A stretch of DNA of 64,000 bases from Agarophyton chilense (taxonomy: Eukaryota; Rhodophyta; Florideophyceae; Gracilariales; Gracilariaceae), in the NCBI GenBank assembly GCA_030374765.1, contig JARGXX010000003.1, positions 620,001 through 684,000 of the forward strand, read 5' to 3'. The number at the start of each line of letters is the position of its first letter. Position 1 is the first letter of the stretch. Positions 50,451 to 62,452 of this stretch are shown here, piece after piece. The translations under genes were made by a program, and so were the position numbers. The notes beneath the pieces are model-generated. The model saw only the letters and a list, made by a program, of their open reading frames with translations, was not told where the DNA came from and did not search any database.

Positions 50451-52128
50451 TCCATCTTCACACCCTCTAGAGTCATGGCGGCCTTAAACATTGTCCTCCA
50501 AGCATGAGATACTTGCTTCAGACCATACGTGACCTTATGCAGCCGACATCTCTTGTCTGTCGCGCCTTTCTGCACGAAACCATCAGGTTGTGTCATATAG
50601 ATTTCTTCCTCCAGATCTCCGTAGATGATCGCAATTCGTATATCGAACAGTACCATCTCCAGCATGCGGGCTTCCACTTCACTGAGCATCCATTGAAACG
50701 TACTGTACTTTGCGATTGGGCCAAAATAGTTCCGAGTAGTCAATTCCCGCATTTTGGCGAAGACCACGAACTACAAGCCATGCCCTGTAACTAGTTAGCA
50801 TGCTAAGCGAATCAGTCTTCTTGAAGTACATCCACCTACTGTCTATCAGTGTACTCCTTGCCAGTTGGTTTACAAAAGCCTAGACTCTGCAACTCATCAA
50901 GTGAGCCATTTCTTCTTTCATGGCCTTTCTTCACTCTGCTGCATCACTTCTTGTCACGACCTCTTCATATGAAGTGGGCGTGAATTGGTCAGCTACACTC
51001 AGTACATTCTGTGCCATTAGCGCAAAAAGTGTGTCTGGAGAACACCTCAATGTAGTCTTCTTGATGCCAACGGACCGTCGGGGCTCAAGAAGATAGTGGG
51101 TCACCAATTCTAGGTCATAGGTGAGCTCTCTGTTTGCGATCTAGAATTCCTCATCTTTTGAAGTGTGCTCGAGGTTTCGGTCCGCCTCAGCGCTCTGATT
51201 TGTCGGTTTATCAATATTTTCCTCGTGCTTTACTTGATTTCTATCTACTATCTTCTCAATGGCTGGCATTGGCTGTAGAGGAATGCCCTCTAGAACTACA
51301 GGGCTCGTCTTCCATCCAAGTGTATACTCTTCGAATGCGACATCCTTGCTTACGATGACCTTGCCTGTTTCGGGACAGTACACTCAATAGCAAATTGCAT
51401 CTGGAAAAGCCTACCAGACTTTCTTCCTGTGGGCGAGGTGAACACTTTCTATCAGAAACCCGTCTCGCCTTGTGCACATGAACATGAGCAATGGACCCGA
51501 ACACTCTTAGATGTGAGATGTCCAAATTCTTGTTCGTGAAACCCTCATAGGGCGTCATCTCAGCCTGATTTGGTTGCTTCATGAATGTTCGATCGCGCAA
51601 ATAGTTAGCCGTGCTTACCGCTTCGGCCCACAGCTGGTCATGTTCAGGGGTTATGATGATAGTCTGCGGCATAGTCCTTGCTTTTTTTCAAGTCGTCCTC
51701 TTTCAACGCTCGGCCTTTCCACTGGACTCTGGACTGTAAAGTGGTTTTGGTTCCCAAATGACACCCTTTTCCTTCAACCAAGACTGAAAGAATTCTGCGA
51801 GATATCCACCCCCATTTTCGGTCGTGAAATTATTCAGTCGCTTGCCGGACTGTGTCTCCAGATCCGAAATCATTTCTTTGACTTCTCCATGCACCTTTTT
51901 GTGTCTTCGTAAGAACTGCACGAAAAAAGGGCATTGTAATTTTCATAGGCTGTAGCTATGTGCCTTCTTCCTAAAAGTAACTGTACCTTCATGGCTCCCA
52001 TCACATTAAAGTGGACAAGTTCTAAAAATTCTTCGCTGGTGATCGAGAATTATTCTTTGTCTGTTTATTTGAGCACGCCTTGACTTACCTTTGACACACT
52101 ATTCGCAGTGCCCTACCGTTCCCAATGG
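50450..52128 (-). mobile_element. Ty1/copia fossil C
   Basis: Minus-strand copia element. From 52128 down: integrase core (SPESSGKAER near 51700), integrase tail (about 51670-51140), then the start of reverse transcriptase (GDLEEEIYMTQPDGF, YGLKQVSHAW at about 50720-50500). Its first kilobase is almost identical to copia A in reverse. It is cut at 52128 by chromovirus D. Broken, about half a dozen breaks. Confidence 0.87.
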
Positions 52129-52820
52129 TGTTGACGAGTGTAGCAGATTGAGGTTGCAAGAAGGTTGAACGAAGGTTTCACGAAGGGTTGAGTGACTGAG
52201 GTGACTAGAGAAGAGAGGTAAAAGAGGTTGAGGTAGAAGAGCAGAGCGAGTTGAGCCGGCGCACCCAAGAGTCCGACTATCGATGTCCTGATTCCCTCGT
52301 CAGAGGTCCGGCGAGTGCCGGTCCTCCTTTTATATGGGACGAAATCCGGGTGTGCCCAGCGAAGCCGTAGTCCTCCAAACTATAGTACGCACTCCGTCGG
52401 GACTAAAAGTAGAATAACTAGAACGGTTACAGAAAGTACGTGAACATCAATTCAGAAGATATAAAAAACCCTAAGTAGAAAGTATGTACCACAGGATCCA
52501 AGTAGAAAAGATGCACACCCTTGACCACTCACAGCTCGATACTTAAAGGCAGTACGTAACGGTCATTGGACAGCGAGTCAACCTGCTGTCCAGTACAGAA
52601 CTGTAAAAGATGACTTCACATTGCCAGTACCGCAGAACAGCGCCCCATGACGGGTGAAGCGAAAGATGAACACCCGACAGTCAGAGTGAATTGGCAATGT
52701 TGCGTTGACCCTTGGTCCCTGTCTTGAGCAGGTCAGCGATGAAGTCAGCGACGAGTTCGGGGACGTCATCGCGAAGAGAAGCGAGATTGACCCAATCCAT
52801 CTCATATTCGTCGAATCCAC
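52129..52820 (-). mobile_element. Chromovirus D, 3' end (LTR and end of pol)
   Basis: Left end of a minus-strand Ty3/gypsy element inserted in copia C. A probable 3' LTR is 52129-52639 (TGTTGACG... ...GCAGAACA on the plus strand, TG/CA ends). Next to it, 52680-52820, is the last part of pol with half a chromodomain. The element is interrupted here by E and goes on at 63629 and beyond the window. Confidence 0.75.
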
Positions 52821-53885
52821 TGTAACGAAATGCGCTACTCGGGAGACCAGCCGCGGGCGGCGAGAGCTACACACAACCAGAGCTTGGAAAGCCGGGGTCG
52901 GCTATCTGGCGTTAGAGTCCGCAACGACTCAAAAGAGACGTCGTCTCACAGGCGAGGAGTGTCTACTAGGCACAGACTCCTATCGTTCCACAGGAGCTCT
53001 TGGCGTCCGGAAGACGTGCTCGGAGTGGTATCGATCCGACACGAACCGAAGTGATCGGCCTGGATATACGCCGCGTATGACGAGTAGCCGGGGCGAGCCC
53101 CGGGATTGTACCAGAGCCCGGACGAGCGCCACGACCCTAACGTCGGCAACGACGCACCAACCACTTCACCCAACGGGTAGCGATAGCAAAGCAGGGCAAG
53201 CCCTGAGATTGAACCAGCGCCCAGACGAATGCGCCTGCCTGGCTTTAGCAGCTGCACCGGGAAGTGATACTCACTTATCCGAGGCTCCCGATCCACACCT
53301 CGGTATCCAACCGATACGGGTCTACAATCTGCTCGGGCAGTTGAACTGCCAGCGGTCCAATAGACCGAGCGAAAGTGCACTGCGCCACGCGGCGACCGAT
53401 GGCCGTGAGGACAAGGACTGGACTGGTAATACTCGATAGGCTAAAACGCGAGAGATACCTCTGCAGCAGTTGATCAGACTGCTGCCTGTCTTGTCGGCGT
53501 CGACTGGGAACGAAGGTCTGATAACCCTATAGTCTCAAGACACGAACTAGTAGTTCGGAGGGCCCCTCCCTCTTGGACTTTACTTCGGTCTAGCCCCCGG
53601 CGACTCGGCGCTCAAGTACCGCCGGCCGCTTAGCAGTTACCCTTTACGATAGATTACAACTAATAAGTACAATTAAAAATTACAAGGCAGCAGTGCAGAG
53701 CACTGTATGGTGCCAACCACACGAACTAGCTGCCGGCCATTGCCACACGTATGACACCTAGCGCCATGCACGGTATTCCATCCTGGCAGTATGCCAGCTA
53801 TTACGGCGTCGTCACTGCTTAGTGTAAGGAGGTCGGAGGAGGGTGGCTACTTGTCCTCAATAAGGGCCCGGCGCGTTGCGTCACA
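52821..53885 (-). repeat. 3' LTR of element E
   Basis: 1065 bp, plus-strand ends TGTAACG and GCGTCACA. Pairs with 62453-63628. Confidence 0.93.
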
Positions 53886-54190
53886 TCACCCCCTTCTCAG
53901 CTTGTAGCGTCCCCTCTACAGCCAAAAGTGATCCCGATCACAAGACAGCACAGTATCGCAGATATTGCTTCAACTGTGCCACGCACAGTATGATAAGAAC
54001 AGATCCCTGCAAGCGCCGCCGCGATGGCCACCGTGAACCACTCTTCGAGCGATTGCTTCAACGTGTTCGCTGGGCCTCAGAGACAACCTTGTCTCGTCCT
54101 GAAGTCCCAATAGGACTCGCGAAAATAGCCACATGGATACAAGATGTCGCAGACATCGAATAGTGCTTCCGCTCATACACCTTCAGAGAG

Positions 54191-55811
54191 ATGGCTATCC
54201 ATCCTTCATCGGACCTGACCGTGTGGGGTCGCCGTCACTTCTTGCGGCTGCTAATCGAACGACGAGCGCGTCTTGCCGCGTTCCGCTGCTTAATTTCCGA
54301 TGACTTCATCGGCCGGGTAGACATCGAGTTCTACCGACGTCCGGCGGATGAACCGTACGTAGCGAGCACGCTACGCGAAAGCTTCCTGAACAGGGTTGAA
54401 ATTTGGGCGGACGACCGCCCTCTGGTTCACAAGCTTTGCTTGCCTTTCCCGTACCTCTGCGAGGATGATGAGGGGATTCCCTGGCTGACCACCTTCGAGG
54501 AAGTCCACAACGGCATGGGTGCCGAGGAGATTGAGCGCATCCTACGGAATCCGAAAATACTCCGTGTGCTGCCTCCGACGGTCATCCGTGACAACGGAGC
54601 CAATTGGGTCCTTAACCCCTGTAGGCGCGATGCATTAAGCAACTTTGTCGCAAGGGTACTACATCCGATGGACGCTTGGCGCGACCAAATCATGACATAC
54701 ACGCCACATTCTTGGCGACAATTCGAGCGCATGCGCCGACATAAGTACCAGGTTCTGGTAGCCTACCACCAAGTCGAGGTCGACGGCTTCCAGAAAGATG
54801 TCATCCGCGACATATCATGACCTTTTCCATCGTGGTGGGAGGAAGTTGAAGTCCCCTACGGGTTCTTCAACGAAATTCCGCCGGTAGTCGTCTACCGTGG
54901 CTCATACTTCAACACGTATCCTGGATACCAAACAGTGCTCCGCACTGAATGGGCCTGCTCGGTGGCACGCCATCTCATCTATGAGGCCCGTGCGGGTCGC
55001 TTATGGTAGATCCCTCCACCTGTACGCAAGGACATAAGAGATCTTAATTTCACTGGCGTCGAGCCCGATCTGGCTGATGACGAGCGACGCAACGCCGAAG
55101 CGGAGAGTCTGGAGACTCTACTCGAATATATCGACAAGACCTGGTAGTCTTCTCTTCCCAAAAGACGGGGTGTTTCCTGACTTCCCTGCGACGCCACGCG
55201 TCCGAATGTGTGGCGCCATGCACCCTGCCCACAACGATGGAGCAACTCCGGTGCATCGCGGCTGTGATTGGGTTGTCTTCAACCCAATCCTTTGGACTCT
55301 GGACATTCCAGAACAATACCTAGTCATCCATGACCAAGGAGGCAACCTCGTTGTGGAGAATCCGCGGGCGGACTTCATCGCTCCTCTCTCTGTAGGCCGG
55401 GTATCTACCTCGTCGAGCTCGACGAACTCGGTTCGCCTTGCAGAATGGCGACGCCAACAACTAGCGAAGCTAGCCTCCAAACCGAAGGATGTCGACATGG
55501 TCGACCAACCGTTGGTTAAACGGCCAAAACTTGGATTGGTGCCCGCACCGCCAAGTGAGCTTGCAAAAGAGAACTCCGCTGCAGCTCTACTGGATGCCCT
55601 CAAGGCCTACGGGGTGACGAGCCTTGCTCAACTCCAGGCCAGGATGGCCAACAACCCTTCGTCAACGCCGGGACCTGCTGCAGTAGCCGCACCAACCACT
55701 TCGACTACGGGGTCTATCCCTGATACCAGCAGCACTGCCATGCCTGCAGGGCCGTCGACGGCCCCTAGGGACGAACTCATAGATAGTGAGGAGGAATTAT
55801 CTCAAGTGTAG
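54191..55811 (+). mobile_element. Antisense accessory reading region of element E
   Basis: Between integrase and 3' LTR, but read against the element, the plus strand has long open stretches totalling about 1.6 kb. The encoded sequence is plausibly protein-like: a charged first part with HFLRLLIERRARLAAFRC and PYLCEDDEGIPWL, a middle part, and a Ser/Pro/Ala-rich acidic tail ending SEEELSQV with a basic VKRPKLG nuclear-signal-like motif. No known domain recognised. Some plant gypsy elements (Grande, RIRE2) have antisense genes in the same place. Now broken into a few pieces. Confidence 0.6.
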
Positions 55812-55986
55812 CTGTCCAAACCTTCTTTTCATAAAACAAATGCGTTCCCTTTAACACCTGCTTGCCTCCTTTGCTCTACCATTCCAGTAGGTTAGCCATC
55901 TAGCGAATGTGTTGGGATTGGGACGGGCTCTGCTCCGGCCGCAATAGCGGGGAGCCCGCACAGGTCCAACCGTTTCAGTGTTGTGT

Positions 55987-58900
55987 TCACACTTGCGAGT
56001 TTGCCTCAGTGGGTTCCACTAGGTCATGAGTGGAGCCATGGTAAGCTCGCAGAAGTATCTCATCCCGGTCGGGGACGCTGATCTTCCGTCGTCGGCAGTA
56101 GCGAACCACGAGGATCCACGGCAGGCTATCAGCGGTGTGGAAGTTGTCTTCTTCTGCTGTATATCCGAGCCACCGAACTTTGTACTCGCGTTTCTCCGCC
56201 GCTCCCTGGGTATGACCCACTATACTGTCTATGACGCTTTCATCATCTCCCGTCACCGCGGGCTGCTTAGACGCCCCACTGACCACGTGGTCCAAGTTAT
56301 GACGCTCCTCGAGTCCTTCGTTCTCAATAAGAACCGTGTGGTTTTCCTCGTCACCGCTGATGACCTTGTAAGGTCCAACGACCTTTCGTCTCAATTTACG
56401 GGAGATCTTCTCACCTGGAACCTCTGGCTCCCTAGGGTCTAAGTGCCTCCGCAGGTACACATACGTACCGGGTTCCGGCATTCGCTTCTCAACGACGCGA
56501 GCATCGTACCGCTGCTTGTAGCGTTGCTGCGCTTTCGTTAAGGCACCGTTCGCGCGCGACAGCAGTTGACGCAGCTTTGTCAAAAACTGCATCTTAATCT
56601 CGCGAGGAGCCTTCCCTTTTAGGGTTCCGAGTCTCTGTAGAGCCAGCGGCTCCGGGGCGTTAGCGAGTACCAACTCGAACGGGGAATGGCCGGTGCTAGA
56701 ATGGACTTGTGTATCGTACCCAAAGGTCAGCGCATCGCTGTAAAGGTCCCAGTTGTGCTGATGCTCAGCGACATAATGCCTCAAGGCAGACAATATGGTT
56801 CGGTTGAACCTCTCGACTTGACCGTTGGTCTGCGGATGGTACGTGAACGTGAAGAGGTTCTTGATGCCAAGGATTTGGCAAGCGCTCTGAAAGAACTTCG
56901 AGCCGAAGTTAGAATCATTGTCCGACAGGACAGTGACGGGTGGTTCATAGACAAACACCTTATGGGTGCAGAACGCCCTCGCAATTGCGAACGCATCGGT
57001 GTTCGACAAAGGGATGCTCTTCGTCAACTTTGTGAAGCGGTCACAGATCACCAGCAGGTAACGATTACCTCTACTCGTAGTCTGAAGTGGCCCCAGGATG
57101 TCGATCGCGACACTTTCCAGCGGTGCGGTCGCCGGGAACAGCTTCAATCCGGAGCTTTTTCTCACAAGAGAAATCCTCTACTTCACACACGAGTCACACT
57201 CGTTGACCAAACGGTACACATCGGCAGCCATGCTTGGCCAGTAATAGCGTCGACGCCTCGTGGCGTACATCCTTCGTCCTCCCGGGTGTCCTGCGACACG
57301 GGGGTAATGATGCATATGCATCACGCGCTCCCTTAGCGATTTTGGTGTAAGCACCTCCTCGCTTTGATCTATTCTAGCTTTGCGGACTAATAGTCAATAA
57401 TGGTCCGTGTACACACGGCATTTGGGGTCATGGAGAGATCGTTCTCTCATGTCCTCACAGAACAAGTCTGTGGCTTGCTCGGCGAGCAATTCTTCTAGCG
57501 AAACCGCCGTCAGCTCATGTTCTTCAACGTCGAGGGCGGCATCCCAAGGATGCGAGGCATTGCAGAACGTGATGCTCGGGCCTGTAGCCTCCGGCTCACA
57601 CACAAAACAGGGTATAGCCTCTGAAGGTCTCATAGCGGTCTCACCATCTGTGGGCATGCGCGACAACGCATCGGCCGCTTGGTTTTCCGAGCCCTTCTTG
57701 TAAATGACTTCGTAATCATACTCTGCGAGGCGTAACCTCCATCTAGTTAGGCGGCTATTCGCGTCGGAGTCCGACAATCCGAGAAGCCATCTCAAGGTCT
57801 GGTGGTCGCTGATCACTCTGAAGTGGGTGCGCTCTAAGTAAGGCCGTAATATGGTCAATGCCCACACAACTTCGAGACATTTTCGCTCCGTAGTGGAGTA
57901 TCTCCTCTCAGTGGCGGACAAGGTCCGGCTCCAATACCCAACTGGATGACGGATTTCGTATGAACTTGCGTCAAGACGCAACAAATCTGGCCAGCAATGG
58001 CATCGGTCTCCACCGTACAAGGGTGGTCTGCCCTTGGTAGCTTTAACAATGGCGCGTGCGTCAGTGCTTGCTTAAGCATTTCGAACGCTTCTAACTGCTC
58101 AGCTGTGAGCTGCGGCAATCGAGGTGAAACCTCTTTCTTCGTAAACTCCGTCAGCGGTGCAGCAACTTTCGCGAAATTTCGCACAAAACGTCGGTAGACG
58201 TTGCACATTCCGAGAAAGGATCGAACTTCAGTCTGCGTCGCAGGTGGTCGCCCCTTCTGGAGAGCCTCAAGGTTCTTCGTGGCGACTTCCAACAGGCCCG
58301 GTTTGATTACGGGGCCAAGGTGATCTATTGACCTCCGAAAGAAGTGACACTTCTTCAACTTCAGGGTTAACCCTGCGTTTCTGAGAACAGTGAGTATCTC
58401 GTCCACATGTCGTATGTGTTCGTGCGCATTTTTGGAGATGATGATGACATCATCAATATACACCAGGCAACATTGCCATTTGAATCCTGCTAGCAGGATA
58501 TCCACGATTCTCTGGAACGTTGCTGGGGCGTTGCAAAGTCCAAAGGGCATACGAGTGAATCTATCGGTCCCTGCGTGACACGTGAACGTGGTTTTGTCCT
58601 GATCTTCAGGCGCGACGGACAGTTGCCAATACCCGCTATTGCAATCTAGCGTGGTAAAGAACTGGGTCTCGCCCAAGCTGTCAAGGCACTCGTCTATGCA
58701 AGGTAGGGGATAGGTATCCTTCACGGTAAGGGCGTTGAGGCGCCTATAATCTACGCAGAAGCGTAGGCTTCCGTCGGGTTTCGGAACAAAGACAACTGGG
58801 CTTGCCCACTCTGACCTGGCCGGTTCGATGACACCTGCATCAAGCATACGCTTAACTTCGGCGAATTAGTGTTCTCTAATCTTCGGTCCAGCTCGAAAAG

Positions 58901-59970
58901 GCTGCAAGTGAACAGGGGTTGCCCCTGACATCAACTTGATCCGATGAGGAGGTCCTCGAATCTCTCCAAGCTTACCGCTCCATATGTCTTCATGCTTACC
59001 AAGCATCTCTTTCACGGCACGCTGCATCTTTGGCGAGATATCCGAGAGATCTGTCGAGTCCAAGAGGCTCGTTGGAGGCTCGGTCATCCGCGACTCTTTA
59101 GTGTCACATGCCGGGTGTGGCCTGAGGTTTCCAGGTTCCGGTTCCTCGGGTTGTCGATCGTGCAGGATTGCGTAGATGTCTGACGGGCGCTGAAGAACAG
59201 CACGACCAAGGACTTGTCCTTTACAAAGCGTCACTTCGTGACGAGCGAAGTTAGCGACAATAACTCTGAACGGTCTGTTGCTGCGAACGTTCGCGACGCC
59301 AATCGCCAGACGAACGCGATATTTGTCGAAGAGCTTCTCTTCTGGCTGGAGGAAGAAACTTCCTCCATCGGCGCACCTCGCCAAGACGATGGTTTCAGAG
59401 CTAGGAGAAAGGGCTATCTTCCGTGCGACGTGAATACGTCTGCAATGGTAGAAGGGGTCCTTCTTTAGCTTCTTTCCCTCACCCTTCGGTGGCTTGAGAC
59501 GCCAATCAGATGCCGGTCGTCGGTATATCGGAACAGATGAGTAGTAACTCATATATAGGTTCCCCCTCTTCAGGTGGGTAGCGTCAACATGCTTATCGAT
59601 GAAATCACATCCTAGGATCACGTCTGTACTCAGACATTCGGCGACCAGGAATGGCACGCGTGCCAGATAATCCGCGATGCGGACGGTTAGCACGGTGGTG
59701 CCGCGTATTTTGAGGGCATGCCCTCCTGCGTCGTTAAGTCCGAGGGACTTCTGAGCGGGTGCCAATGGGGTTATCCTCAACCCCGAAACTGCATCCTGGT
59801 GGATGAGGTTGGGAGCGGCCCCTGCATCCAATACGGATAAAACCTCCATGGCATCGTCTTTGGTAAAGCCCACACGGGCTACAACTTTGTAGTTGAAGCG
59901 TTCTATTTTGAGGACAGGGTCCTGTTGCGGCGTAACAACTTCCGCACACTTGTCTAATAGACACTTGGTA
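55987..59970 (-). mobile_element. pol region of element E
   Basis: From right to left: aspartic protease with VLDAGAAPN (about 59830), reverse transcriptase with FCVDYRRLN, MPFGLCNAPATFQR and VYIDDVIII (58850-58000), RNase H (SYEIRHPVGYWSRTLSATE, DALSRMP; about 57970-57650), integrase core (VAIDILGP, LSDNDSNFG, YHPQTNGQVERFNR; about 57165-56500) and a C-terminal chromodomain (YKVRWLGYTAEEDNF; about 56200-56080). All expected domains are there in the Ty3/gypsy order. Broken in several places. Confidence 0.93.
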
Positions 59971-60028
59971 ACGATTTCGTCACCTTCGTCTCTGATATCC
60001 GGAGTCTTAGAAGAGGAGACTTGAGCTT

Positions 60029-62347
60029 CTACGTCCGCGGGACGTTTCCCTGAACTTGGGGCTCAGCGTTGTCCTTGCGAAGGACCTGGGGTTGCGCGGA
60101 CACCGCGCTAGGTCGTAGGGCCTGGTATCCTCTTCGTGGAGGCGTGAGTCCTGCCACGTAGTAGACCGTCGCCGGCATCCTTGCCGCTATCTCTGGAGAG
60201 GTCTTCATCATACGCTGTCGAGCCTGCGCTCGCATGGCCGGAGTGATCCACTCGCAATCAGCGACCACGTAGTCGGGATTGGCGCACAAGTAACAAGCTC
60301 CGTAAGCTTCGCGTCGCGGCGCATGCTGGCTCGGCTGGAGCCTTCGATCAACCCATCCAAAGCGCTTGGGCTGCGCCCACTCCTCCATACGGGTGTTATA
60401 GTTTGACACTACCGGAAACGCGGGGTCACTCTGTCCCAACGGGTCAGATTGCGGAAGGGTTTCCGCCTCTGTTGTGCTACAACTGTAGCTTCGGTCCGTA
60501 GGCGGACCCTCTACATCGGTGCCGATATGCAGTATGGCGTCGTCGCCAAGATTACGGCCTGTCAGGGCCGTATCGGTGGAAAGGGTCGTACCCTTCAGTG
60601 ACATCACCGGTGCCTTAGCCTGATACGGCTTAATATTCAACGGATGCCTGAGCGGTCGCGTCAGCCGTGACGTATGTCCATGAGACATAGCCAGTTCAAC
60701 CACAGCGTCCAAGGTCGTAAATAGATCGCAGTGGAGCTGGCGGTCTCGTGTCACACACGAAGCGACGCTGGGCAAGAGACCTTCGATAAAGGAAGCAATT
60801 TGCTCTTCCTGTGAATAAACCCCACCAAGTCTCGATAACTTCAGGCGGACACGCTGTCCGAAAGACTGCTCAGTCTCACCAGCCCTCTGGCGTAGTAATC
60901 GGAGATCACGTACTAGATCCTGGATATACTCATCCTTCGCGTAGCTGCGTAGCAGCCATTGGATAGCCTCTGGCCATGACTTGATTCCCGTGGAGGAATC
61001 GTCAATCGCGTCCATGTGCAAAGCACTGTCGTACGCTATACGGGGATTGCCCGTCAGGTAGTACGGGAGTACTAACTTTGCCATACCTTCGGAGATTCCG
61101 TTGTTATTGGCCTCGCGTTTGAACGCGGCTAAAAAGATCAGGACTGACATAGGATCTGCTCCGTCGAACCGACGGTTCGCCATGGTGGTATTGAACCGCT
61201 TGACCATAGAAGCGACACGTCGCTTAACTTTCGAGCTCTCGCTTGTTCCTCGATTATCTAACCGATATGTCTTGTACGACAAGACTTTCTTGAAACGGCT
61301 ATTAGCAGGTTTAATCTCTGCGAGATTATGCTTCCGCAAGTCCGCACCGGACTCTGAGCTCGAGGATGATGTATCATCCGTGGACGAAGATTCCGAACCG
61401 GATTTGCGCTTCACCTTAGAGGGTTTGCGCTCCTGCTTGGCTTTGAAAGCCCTGGGCTTGTGTGAGGGAACCTCACCTTCTGATGGAGAAGTACCATGCT
61501 TCATAAGGAATGCCACCTGGCCTTGCAGGGCAGCTCGTTGGAACTCTAGGTCCTCAACCTTCTTGTCCAGGTTGACAATTCGAGTCTCCAGGCCCTGGAG
61601 CTCCTGTCCATTAGAAGTGACACCTCCTCGTTGTGTGGCATGCAACACCTGGCGGGGGATCTCGACCGCAAGAAAAGATTGAAGGTGTTGTTGCAGCGCA
61701 GCTTGCACTTCACCTACAACCTTTACAGTTAGTTCGGCGAGTTGAGCTTCTAGGGATTCCCTCCAACTCCGCTCAGCCTCGTTAACCTGCTTGGTCACGA
61801 GCCTAGGCACGAGGTCTACGACTTCGCCAACGACGAGCTGTCGGACTTGCACCGGTACTACGTCCATTGGAGGTCTTGGAGATGGAGTTTCATCCACGTT
61901 GATGGGAACTCCTCCCGTGGGTGGGGCATGAAGACCTTTTTCAGGGGGAAACACCTTACTGGGACGAACAGTATCAGTCGTCGTAGACTGTTTCGCTGGG
62001 GGGTCCAGCCTCGGTAAGGGAAGGGGAGTGAACTCCACCCTAGGCGAGGTAGCAAGAGCTACCGATGGTGTGTTCACTGGCACACTAGGACCTGCGGGTC
62101 CGGAGGAAGAAGGTTCTTCCACGACTGGGGAGGGTGAGGAGGCAGCATCTCTCGCAGTCGCTGACTGCGCCCCCCCGGGCGTCGGGCCATGGGCTAACTG
62201 GGCAACTCGGAAAAGTTTCGGGGGTTTGCTTCCGCTGAGTGCTGAGGGGTTGTTCTTTGTAGAACTAGCCTCTCGACCACTGCCCGAAACCGACTGATTG
62301 TCGTTCGAAGTCGAACGCCTGAAGGAAGCACCTGATCGGGTGCTCAT
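60029..62347 (-). mobile_element. gag region of element E
   Basis: One long open frame of about 770 codons starting MSTRSGASFRRS. A Pro/Ser-rich N-terminal third is followed by a coiled segment, a Ser/Asp-rich patch, the retrotransposon gag core (SWPEAIQWLLRSY, QSFGQRVRLKLSRLGG) and near the C-terminus a single altered Cys motif (CYLCANPDYVVADCEW) in place of the usual CCHC knuckle. Confidence 0.9.
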
Positions 62348-62452
62348 GACTGGGTCCGGGTGACGACCTGGGCAAAAAGACGAGTATCTCCATGAATTTG
62401 AAGAAGTGAGACTGCGTAGTCTCTTGTGTTTCTAAGTCGGGAGACCAGAAAT

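Noticed and set aside
52854-53439. Arg-rich plus-strand frame in the LTR of E, and its twin at 62426-62902
   Set aside because: It lies within the LTR, is not kept with the same ends in both copies, and has repeat-like composition.
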